From contig CAJXNM010000027.1 in assembly GCA_913057135.1 (NCBI GenBank), forward strand, positions 1 to 39,901: 39,901 nucleotides of DNA. Direction: 5' to 3'. The position numbers and the translations under genes are program-made. Position 1 is the stretch's first letter; each line of letters begins with the position of its first letter. Under the pieces are notes generated by a model. The model saw only the letters and a program-made list of their open reading frames with translations, had not been told where the DNA came from and ran no database searches. This document shows positions 23,774-30,412 of the stretch, piece after piece. Origin of the DNA: an uncultured Halieaceae bacterium (GTDB lineage Bacteria > Pseudomonadota > Gammaproteobacteria > Pseudomonadales > Halieaceae).

Positions 23774-25159
23774 TCATCGGAGTTGCCAAATCACATCTCC
23801 AGCATCATCAGCAACGAGTATTGCGCCGAGCACGTCAACCGCCACACCCACGGGCCGGCCGTAAGCATCTCCCTCCGTGCTCAGAAAACCCTCTAATAGT
23901 GTCTCCGGTTCACCCGAGGGCATACCGTCGCTGAAAGGGACAACGATGACCTTGTAACCACTAGGTACCGAACGATTCCAAGATCCGTGCTGGGCAACTA
24001 TCGCCATGCCCTCCAAGGCCTGAAAGGATGCAGTAGCGGCGCTTCTCGATAATAGGTTGTCAACAGCGCCATTATCGTCACTTGAGCGGTTTGAATGATA
24101 AAAAGTCAGGCCCAGTGACGCCGTGTGAGCCCCTAGTGCATAATCCGGTGCGCGCGCTGACGCGACGATCTTAGGTTCCGCGGATGCTACACGCTCATCC
24201 AAGATATCGCCCCAATAGCTGTACGGCCAACCAAAAAAATCGCCATCCACTACCGATGTCAAATAATCGGGTACCAACTGATCACCTAACTCGTCTCTCT
24301 CGTTGACCACGGTCCAAAGAGCGCCCGAGCTTGGCTCGAAAGCCATACCAACGGGGTTACGTAAGCCGGATGCGAACACCCTGGTGGACCCCGTTTCAGC
24401 ATCAACAGCTAGGATGGCAGCTCGTTTGTATTCTGCATCCATGCCGTTTTCACCAATATTGCTGTTGGACCCAACCGAGACGTAGAGGGTACGGCCATCC
24501 AGATCAATAACTAACCCTTTAGTCCAGTGGTGATTCAAATCGCCGGCGGGTAGCGGTGCTAATACTTTCGGGGGCGCCTCTATTTCCAAAGATCCAAGGG
24601 TGTACGGCACCTTGAGCACCGCATCGGTATTAGCCACGTACAAGTAGCCATTGGCATAAGCCATACCAAAAGGCGAGTTCAACTCCTCCAACAGCGCCAC
24701 TTGCAGATCGGCGACTCCATCGTGATCGGAGTCTCTCAACAAAGTAATGCGATTAGCGCTAGCACCGCCGCCTCCGCCATATCGCATCATTACGCGGGCC
24801 ACCCACCCTTTGATGCCAGAGAAGCCACCTTTACTGGCGGGCTTGTTAGTCTCAGCGACTAGAACATCGTTATTCGGCAGTACCAGTAACCAGCGTGGGT
24901 GATCTAAACCTTCAGCGAAGCGAGTCACTACAATAGGATTTTCTGGATCCTGCAGGGCTTTACCAATCATAGGTGCCCCACCCTCGGGCCAACCAACCGC
25001 TTTAGCGATGGATACGGTGGGTAACGCACTTCTGCTGGGTGCCACCAGCTGGGGGGTTGTCCCGTACTCATTGGAAGCGGGTAGGTTCACCGCATCGCTG
25101 GCACAGCCACTCAACGCGGTGATCAGTGCCACAACGATCCAGCATCTTATCTTTGTCAC
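23774..25159 (-). CDS. PQQ-dependent sorbosone/glucose dehydrogenase-like lipoprotein
   Basis: 461 aa from GTG at 25159. The only ribosome site, AGAGG, is nine bases upstream of it and abuts an earlier GTG at 25168. The signal peptide IRCWIVVALITALSGC has lipobox LSGC. A six-bladed beta-propeller follows, with RFAEGLDHPRWLLVLPNNDV, NHHWTKGLVIDLDGRTLYVS, FASGLRNPVGMAFEPSSGAL and GMAIVAQHGSWNRSVPSGYK, all typical of the L-sorbosone dehydrogenase family. These periplasmic proteins oxidise aldoses or aldehydes with PQQ. The substrate is unknown and no PQQ synthesis genes are in the window. A hexamer repeat lies just upstream. Confidence 0.88.
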   Translation of the reverse strand: MTKIRCWIVVALITALSGCASDAVNLPASNEYGTTPQLVAPSRSALPTVSIAKAVGWPEGGAPMIGKALQDPENPIVVTRFAEGLDHPRWLLVLPNNDVLVAETNKPASKGGFSGIKGWVARVMMRYGGGGGASANRITLLRDSDHDGVADLQVALLEELNSPFGMAYANGYLYVANTDAVLKVPYTLGSLEIEAPPKVLAPLPAGDLNHHWTKGLVIDLDGRTLYVSVGSNSNIGENGMDAEYKRAAILAVDAETGSTRVFASGLRNPVGMAFEPSSGALWTVVNERDELGDQLVPDYLTSVVDGDFFGWPYSYWGDILDERVASAEPKIVASARAPDYALGAHTASLGLTFYHSNRSSDDNGAVDNLLSRSAATASFQALEGMAIVAQHGSWNRSVPSGYKVIVVPFSDGMPSGEPETLLEGFLSTEGDAYGRPVGVAVDVLGAILVADDAGDVIWQLR

Positions 25160-25181
25160 TTTTGTCACCCTCTGTTATTGC

Positions 25182-25223
25182 GGCTTCGGCTTCGGCTTCG
25201 GCTTCGGCTTCGGCTTCGGCTTC
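25182..25223. repeat. hexanucleotide tandem repeat (GGCTTC)7
   Basis: Seven perfect head-to-tail copies of GGCTTC (GAAGCC on the minus strand). They begin about 22 bp upstream of the GTG start of the sorbosone-dehydrogenase-like gene, in its 5' leader or promoter. In-frame stop TAA at 25175-25177 (minus) shows the repeat is not translated as part of that protein. Perfect short repeats of this kind are prone to slippage. Confidence 0.97.
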
Positions 25224-25415
25224 GAATAAAGATTAGCCGGCTTTCTGCGCCGCCAAGTTCGTCAATCGATTTTTACGAATGCCAAAAGCCATTTTTCCCG
25301 TTTTACTAATTCACTCCCTAGAGCCACACTAACTATAAGCGCTATCGCAAAGTCCACTTAATCAGCGACGACGCATCTCGACTTTTGGCTAAAACCACAC
25401 CATAGGAGAACGACC

Positions 25416-26063
25416 ATGGCCTTACGCATCAACGACACTGTACCCAATCTCGAACTGGAAACCGATCACGGCACCTTCATGCTGCACGATTTTATTGGTG
25501 ACCAATGGACCATTCTGTTCAGCCATCCGAAAGACTACACGCCAGTATGCACCACCGAGTTCGGTGCGGTAGCACAACTTGCCGATGAGTGGACCAAACG
25601 CAACACCAAAGTGATCGGTCTCTCGGTGGATTCAGTGGAAGAGCACGTCGGCTGGAAAAAAGATATCCAGAGCTACTCAGGTGCCCCTGCCAACTTCCCC
25701 ATCATTGGCGATGAAAATCTCGTGGTATCAAAAGCACTGGATATGCTACCCGCCGATGCCTACCTGCCCGATGGCCGTACCGCCGCCAACTCAGCGAGCG
25801 TACGCGTGGTATTCATATTCAGCCCCGACAAGAAGCTGCAGCTGGCTATGACCTACCCCATGTCAGTCGGTCGTAATTTCGCGGAAGTATTGCGCGCACT
25901 CGATGCACTGCAAGCCACCTATGGTGAGCCTATTGCCACCCCGGCGAACTGGGAAGTGGGTCAGGATGTGATCGTTGCATTGTCACTCAGTAACGAAGAG
26001 GCAGAAGCTAAATACGGGGATATTGATATCAAGCTGCCCTACCTGCGCACCACGTCTCTGTGA
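25416..26063 (+). CDS. 1-Cys peroxiredoxin (Prx6/AhpC-TSA family)
   Basis: 215 aa thioredoxin-fold peroxidase. The active-site motif HPKDYTPVCTTEFGAV carries peroxidatic Cys45, and PVCTTE is the Prx6-class signature. The conserved Arg of the active site lies in SASVRVVFIFSPDK, and C-terminal dimerisation elements are present. There is no second (resolving) Cys, so it is a 1-Cys enzyme. It reduces peroxides and lipid hydroperoxides in the cytosol. TAGGAGA precedes the ATG, a terminator follows, and the gene appears monocistronic. Confidence 0.95.
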   Translation: MALRINDTVPNLELETDHGTFMLHDFIGDQWTILFSHPKDYTPVCTTEFGAVAQLADEWTKRNTKVIGLSVDSVEEHVGWKKDIQSYSGAPANFPIIGDENLVVSKALDMLPADAYLPDGRTAANSASVRVVFIFSPDKKLQLAMTYPMSVGRNFAEVLRALDALQATYGEPIATPANWEVGQDVIVALSLSNEEAEAKYGDIDIKLPYLRTTSL

Positions 26064-26076
26064 GACAAAGAACAAC

Positions 26077-26120
26077 AAGGGGCAGAAACACCGAAACAGT
26101 TAGGTTTCTGCCCCTTTGAT
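26077..26120 (+). terminator. terminator-like hairpin after the peroxiredoxin gene
   Basis: A perfect 13-bp stem, AAGGGGCAGAAAC (26077-26089) with GTTTCTGCCCCTT (26104-26116), and a 14-nt loop. It begins 14 bp after the stop codon. The 3' side is followed by TGATTTC, only modestly T-rich. Confidence 0.7.
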
Positions 26121-26303
26121 TTCTGCTTGTCGTTGAGCTCTTGGGTTCCTGCCCTCGAATACTCATCGCTTGAGTGCCCCGGCACCCAAGCCCAATGACT
26201 GCATCCCCCAACGTCAGCAGATCCTGGATAGCCCCAAAGGCTGTACGGCTCTCATTAACATTTGGCCCCGATTAGTAGGCTGGCCTCTGTTAGCTTGCTA
26301 GAG

Positions 26304-26319
26304 CCCGCCAACCGGCGGG
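26304..26319 (-). terminator. hairpin downstream of the DUF2452 gene
   Basis: CCCGCC-AACC-GGCGGG, a 6-bp GC stem with a 4-nt loop, 7 bp past the DUF2452 stop. There is no T-run, so it may be a weak terminator or 3'-end stabiliser. The rest of 26121-26303 shows nothing recognisable. Confidence 0.4.
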
Positions 26320-26325
26320 ACTTCG

Positions 26326-26922
26326 TTAGTTATCAGACGCGAGGGAAAGTAATCGACGCAAGCCATCGTGCTTCAACCATACCTGCCCCGATTGCCCCGC
26401 CAAACCCGACAACAACAGCGATGTCTGCAGCGACGAACTGAGGGCCGTTGCCATCATCCGCTGCTGGTAGGGTAAGCACGCCTCATAGGTTGGCAGCGCA
26501 TCTTCCAATGTCTCAGCTACTGATAGGCGCGCCAAAAAACCCTGCAAATGCTGACTTAGCTCATCGACCAGCGCTGGGTCATTACCCAGCTCGGACGACA
26601 ACTGCATGTCCCAGGTCATGTCGGTTGCTAAAGTGGCCTCCGCAATAAACGGTCCCGGGCAACGCTTGCCCCACTCGCTTGGGCTAATAAGGGACAAGCG
26701 CCAGCCATCAGCTGCCCTGTATAGGTAGTAAGTCTTATTGGGCACCACCCGAAAATCAAAGCGCGCCGACAGCACCAGCGTCGATAAACAAAAATCCCGC
26801 AGGATAGTCTCGGGCGCCTTAGGCGCAGTGGACCAAGGCCGCAACGCATTCAGCGCATCCATGACCGGCACGAGGCCTTTGCCGTCGGGGTTTCCTTCGG
26901 GGTTGATGTCTGGTTGGGCCAT
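26326..26922 (-). CDS. DUF2452 protein
   Basis: 198 aa from ATG at 26922, sharing one base with the stop of the upstream thioesterase gene (TAATG). An in-frame codon further upstream would lie inside that gene and is rejected. DUF2452 features are NPDGKGLVPVMDALNALRPW, NKTYYLYRAADGWRLSLISP and DMTWDMQLSSEL. There is no signal peptide or membrane segment, so it is probably cytosolic. Function is unknown. Strict coupling to the hotdog thioesterase suggests a shared role in acyl-CoA metabolism, which is inference. Confidence 0.85.
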   Translation of the reverse strand: MAQPDINPEGNPDGKGLVPVMDALNALRPWSTAPKAPETILRDFCLSTLVLSARFDFRVVPNKTYYLYRAADGWRLSLISPSEWGKRCPGPFIAEATLATDMTWDMQLSSELGNDPALVDELSQHLQGFLARLSVAETLEDALPTYEACLPYQQRMMATALSSSLQTSLLLSGLAGQSGQVWLKHDGLRRLLSLASDN

Positions 26923-27347
26923 TAATGGGCCAATTCCGGTTGACGTGCCAACAAGGCACATCGAAAGGCCTCGGGCACCGGGCAGCTGCGACGTGTGGTT
27001 TTATCCACAAAGACGCTGGTAAACGTGCCCGATGCGGCCCGCTCACCACTGCGCTGATTGGTCATATCAAAAGCCAAGGTCACGCTGCTGTTGCCCAAGC
27101 GGGTGAACCCCACACTGACCTCGACAAAATCGCCCGGTAAACACTCGCTGTGGTAGTCAATGTTGGAGTTCACCATAAAAGTGAGCGCGGGCTGTGCCTG
27201 AACGGTGCTGAAATCCCAGCCCAATTCCGCCCAGTACTCGGCAGACACCTCATCGGCCAACACCGCGTAGCTGCCAAAATAAACGTGGCCGTTGGCGTCG
27301 CTATCGGCAAAACGCACTTTAATGACCCCTTTGTACGGCAATGCCAT
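26922..27347 (-). CDS. acyl-CoA thioesterase, hotdog fold (4HBT/YbgC-like)
   Basis: 141 aa. The N-terminal motif VRFADSDANGHVYFGSYAVLAD is the 4-hydroxybenzoyl-CoA thioesterase signature, with its catalytic Asp (DxDxxGHVxxxxY). Then VNSNIDYHSECLPGDFVEVS and ASGTFTSVFVD follow the hotdog pattern. It hydrolyses acyl-CoA thioesters in the cytosol. The substrate cannot be told. The start has AAGGAG upstream. It is first of a two-gene unit with the DUF2452 gene. Confidence 0.92.
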   Translation of the reverse strand: MALPYKGVIKVRFADSDANGHVYFGSYAVLADEVSAEYWAELGWDFSTVQAQPALTFMVNSNIDYHSECLPGDFVEVSVGFTRLGNSSVTLAFDMTNQRSGERAASGTFTSVFVDKTTRRSCPVPEAFRCALLARQPELAH

Positions 27348-27370
27348 TCCCTACTCCTTACAACGTTGAC

Positions 27371-27505
27371 CTAATACCGGTGGCTGTTTACCAATGACTA
27401 TCTAACTACTAGTGACTGCCCCATCTACTAGCGACCTAGTGACTGCGTTACCGGTGCTACCGGCGACGGTCGTACCAGTCGTACCAGTGACTATCGACTG
27501 CACCA
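27371..27505. repeat. degenerate micro-repeat tract
   Basis: The tract is built from variants of TAC(T/C)(A/G)G(T/C)GACT. Examples are CTACTAGTGACTG near 27406, CTACTAGCGAC near 27426, CTAGTGACTGCG near 27436, TACCGGTG and TACCGGCGAC near 27449-27466, and GTACCAGTCGTACCAGTGACT near 27471. It lies in the 330-bp gap between the divergent thioesterase and cytochrome c genes. No gene is credible here. The other parts of this gap (27348-27370 and 27506-27677) show only ribosome sites. Confidence 0.65.
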
Positions 27506-27677
27506 CTGTACGCGATTGGGCCTCGTTTGGGTTGCAGCGGGCACCATAAGCAATAGGACTCAATCAGGCCAAAGGATTAGGCCTTTTGACTACTTCTTAA
27601 GGCACCCCGAAAGCATTATCATTGCGCTCAAATCCCACCTCTTGAAACAACACTTTGCACTGAGGAGCGCAGCCACC

Positions 27678-28115
27678 ATGAACACAAACGCCATTGCAGC
27701 CCTTTTCCTTTTGGTTGTATCGGGCATTATTTATGCCGGCACCAGCAGTAACGACCCTAGCTGGACAGGTAACCGCAACGTTTGCGTGGGCGAGTGTTAC
27801 GAAGCCTGGAAAGAAACCCACGGCGGCAGCATTGCAAGTGTCGAGCAGGCCAAGCAAGAAGCACTGGCAGCCGCTTCCCCCGAGGCACTGGGCGAGGGCT
27901 ATTATGGCCAGTGCGTTGCCTGCCACGGCGCTAACGGTGAAGGGGGTATTGGCCCAACGCTAGCGGGTCAGGCGGCATCAGATATCACCGCAAAACTGAC
28001 AGCATACCGTGCGGGTGAGCAGCGCGGCGCACAGTCGGCCATGATGTGGCCCGTTGCCAAGCCCATGACCGATGCAGACATCAACAACCTAGCCGCCTAT
28101 ATCTCTTCTCTGTAA
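27678..28115 (+). CDS. small exported/membrane-anchored cytochrome c
   Basis: 145 aa from ATG at 27678, with GAGGAG about ten bases upstream. The open frame extends further but without recognisable sequence. An N-terminal hydrophobic segment, AIAALFLLVVSGIIYAG (5-21), acts as signal peptide or anchor. The single haem site CVACH is at 79-83. The likely axial Met is Met130 in AKPMTDADINNLAAYISSL, typical of class I cytochrome c. An extra pair Cys36/Cys40 (VCVGEC) precedes the haem domain. It carries electrons in the periplasm. Its partner is not in the window. Confidence 0.9.
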   Translation: MNTNAIAALFLLVVSGIIYAGTSSNDPSWTGNRNVCVGECYEAWKETHGGSIASVEQAKQEALAAASPEALGEGYYGQCVACHGANGEGGIGPTLAGQAASDITAKLTAYRAGEQRGAQSAMMWPVAKPMTDADINNLAAYISSL

Positions 28116-28126
28116 CCTGTCTCTGA

Positions 28127-28154
28127 CACTGTCGCGCTTTTGGGCGTGGCAGTG
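28127..28154. terminator. hairpin between convergent cytochrome c and kinase genes
   Basis: CACTGTCGCGC (28127-28137) pairs with GCGTGGCAGTG (28144-28154), including two G-U pairs, around a 6-nt loop. There is no following T-run. It is a possible weak or bidirectional terminator 12 bp after the cytochrome stop. Confidence 0.35.
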
Positions 28155-28250
28155 CGCGTTCATCCAATGCGGCGTAGCACGGTAAGTTAATCCCTAGCGA
28201 CAGCAGCCGGGATATACGTGGACGAGTAATCCAACCAGAGGAAGCCTTTG

Positions 28251-29561
28251 TCACAGCACCGGTAGCGTTAGTGCTGCCCTAAATCCTCCGGGACGGCGAT
28301 TTTCCAAAAGCAGTTGTCCGTCATGCTGCTCGGCAATCCAATGGGCAACCGCTAGGCCTAGACCAGAGCCCTGCTCAGTGGCATACGAGCCGCTCTGCTC
28401 AAAGGGCTTTATCAAATGTGGTAAAGCAGCCGGGTCCACACCTGGGCCCTCGTCTTCCACCGCCAAGGTAACCGCTTGATCGGTGCGCGTCGTTAGAACA
28501 GTCACAGCGTGAGTCACAGCGTGTCCGGCTGACGATGCCTTCACCGCGTTATCAATCAGTGCCATCAGGGCGTGCAGCAGCCACTCCCCGTCGGCGAGCA
28601 CTTCAACATCGTCAATGGCATCAAGCTGTACCTGAAGCTGTACCGCCTTTTGCTCAGCCATGGCCTGTGTTAAGGCAATGGCTTTGTCTAACACCGGTGC
28701 CAGCTCGGTGGGCTCTTTGGCAATAACCAACTCACCCGCATCAGATCGAGCCAATGCCAGCAAGTCACTAAAGCGACGGGACAACAATTGGGCGTGTTGC
28801 TGCATGACTGCAACGGCGTGCTGGCGACGATGCTCAGTAGTGCCATCGCTTGCGGCGACATCGGCCTCGGCGCGCAAAATGGTCAGGGGCGTGCGCAGTT
28901 CGTGGCTAAGTTTGGCAAAAAACACCCGGCGCTGACGATCGACAGCTGCCAATGCTGCAGCCTGCTCTTCCAGCTTTAGGGTTCGTCGCTGCACTTCCCG
29001 CTCTAACTGTTTGTGCTGATTGAACAGCTGCCAAAGCAACCAAAACGCCAACGTCAGGGGCAGCGCACCAATGGCTACCACAAAGCCGCCAATGCGGTCG
29101 CGCTCACTGGCCAATGTTGCCAGCGTACCCTGAATCTCTTGACTCTCTGCCCGCTCAAAGGCACTTAATAACTGCGCTAACTGCCGCCAGTCCTTGTCAT
29201 CGCCACTGGCGAAGTAGGTATCTCTGGCTATTTTTAACGCCTCAATACTGGCCAATTCGGCTTGCTCCCCCCCCTGCTCGGGGGCTTCAAGCTGCGCCAC
29301 CTCGCGAGCGACCGTGGCCACCAATTGGGCCAGTAATTGATCGCTAGCCATCGTGGTTTGAACACCCTGAGATAACTGATAACGCTCACGCACCACCGCC
29401 GCTTCCAAACGCGTGGCCAGTGCCAATTGCTCATAGGCGATTAACGTGCGCTGCAGCAGGGTCTCTGTACGCGCCGATAGCCAAAAACTCAAACTGACAA
29501 TAGCGCCGCTCAAACCTAGCATCAGCAACACTAGAGCCCAAGTTTTACCCCGTACCGTCAT
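28251..29561 (-). CDS. sensor histidine kinase
   Basis: 436 aa. Membrane segment 1 is at about 8-29 and segment 2 at about 157-180, enclosing a periplasmic helical sensor of about 125 residues with no recognised ligand domain. HisKA carries His220 in FFAKLSHELRTPL. The HATPase domain has the N box (ALIDNAVKAS, Asn338), G1 (VEDEGPGVD, 368-376) and G2 (QGSGLGLAVAHWI). All catalytic motifs are intact. It overlaps the response-regulator gene by 4 bp (ATGA), so the two form one operon with the regulator first. Confidence 0.95.
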   Translation of the reverse strand: MTVRGKTWALVLLMLGLSGAIVSLSFWLSARTETLLQRTLIAYEQLALATRLEAAVVRERYQLSQGVQTTMASDQLLAQLVATVAREVAQLEAPEQGGEQAELASIEALKIARDTYFASGDDKDWRQLAQLLSAFERAESQEIQGTLATLASERDRIGGFVVAIGALPLTLAFWLLWQLFNQHKQLEREVQRRTLKLEEQAAALAAVDRQRRVFFAKLSHELRTPLTILRAEADVAASDGTTEHRRQHAVAVMQQHAQLLSRRFSDLLALARSDAGELVIAKEPTELAPVLDKAIALTQAMAEQKAVQLQVQLDAIDDVEVLADGEWLLHALMALIDNAVKASSAGHAVTHAVTVLTTRTDQAVTLAVEDEGPGVDPAALPHLIKPFEQSGSYATEQGSGLGLAVAHWIAEQHDGQLLLENRRPGGFRAALTLPVL

Positions 29562-30310
29562 GGGGTGGAGGCACCCTGTAACCGAAAGCCCATACCGCGC
29601 ACCGTTTCAATGGTAACGGTGGCGCCGGTTAGTTTTTTGCGCAAGTAGCTGATGTAAACATCGACGGTGTTGGGGTTTACCTCTCGCGTCCCCGGCCAGG
29701 CATTCAAAAGCTGCTCACGGGTGACTACTTTGTCGTATCGCTGGGCCAAGAGCAGCAACGCATCGAACTCCCGACGGGTCAGCGCCACCGCCTTGCCAGC
29801 CACCACGGCTCTGCGCTCTTGGGCGAACAACACCACATTGCCCACCGTTAAACCTTGGTTTACATCCCGACTCAGACCGCTGCGCTTTAGCAGCGCCCGC
29901 ACTCGAACCATCAGCTCATCTAACGCAAAAGGCTTGGGCAGGTAATCATCGACGCCCGCATCGAACCCCGCTAACTTATCCTCAAGGGCATCGCGGGCAG
30001 TAAGTAAACAGACGGGCACCTCGTGGTGCTGGGCCCGCAAATCTGCCACCCAGTCGACCCCAGAGCCATCTGGCAGCATCCAATCGACCAGCAATACCTG
30101 GGGCCGATGTTGCTGCCACAGGGCGGCGGCGGCCGCTACCGATGCTCCGTGCCACACCTGATAACCGGCACCCACTAAGCGCTCGGTAATAAGGCGAGCA
30201 ATATCGGCATCGTCTTCCACAAGCAGCACCGTGGCTATGGGGGCGGCAGCGGACTGGAGCTCTTCGGGTGACGACCCTACTACTTGCTGCTCTAACTCAT
30301 TTTTTTTCAT
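29558..30310 (-). CDS. OmpR-family response regulator
   Basis: 250 aa. Residues 1-25 are a non-conserved, Gln/Ser-rich extension. The receiver domain has the acidic pair in VLLVEDDADIARL, phospho-acceptor Asp76 in VLLVDWMLPDGSG, the LLTARD Thr and the PKPF Lys. The winged-helix DNA-binding domain includes LTRREFDALLLLAQRYDKVV and REVNPNTVDVYISYLRKKL. It is divergent from the TonB-dependent receptor gene 102 bp away, which is a likely target (inference). Confidence 0.95.
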   Translation of the reverse strand: MKKNELEQQVVGSSPEELQSAAAPIATVLLVEDDADIARLITERLVGAGYQVWHGASVAAAAALWQQHRPQVLLVDWMLPDGSGVDWVADLRAQHHEVPVCLLTARDALEDKLAGFDAGVDDYLPKPFALDELMVRVRALLKRSGLSRDVNQGLTVGNVVLFAQERRAVVAGKAVALTRREFDALLLLAQRYDKVVTREQLLNAWPGTREVNPNTVDVYISYLRKKLTGATVTIETVRGMGFRLQGASTP

Positions 30311-30412
30311 GTTTTTAAAGATTTTCTCAGAATTTTTCCCGCAGCATTACCTATCGGCAGCGCCGAGCCACTACTACTTAAACCGAAAACAACAACTGAG
30401 AGCAACCGTGTT
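30311..30412. promoter_or_regulatory. divergent control region, response regulator / TonB receptor
   Basis: 102 bp carrying both start regions. Next to the regulator start is an AT-rich tract (GATTTTCTCAGAATTTTTC) with imperfect TTTTC/TTTTT half-repeats spaced about ten bases apart, which could be a binding site for an OmpR-type dimer. No clear -35/-10 pair is seen. GAGAG lies about ten bases before the receptor ATG. Confidence 0.4.

Noticed and set aside
25008-25229. Plus-strand frame ending in a GFGFGF run
   Set aside because: The run is only the hexamer repeat translated, and the rest is antisense to the signal peptide of the PQQ-type lipoprotein.
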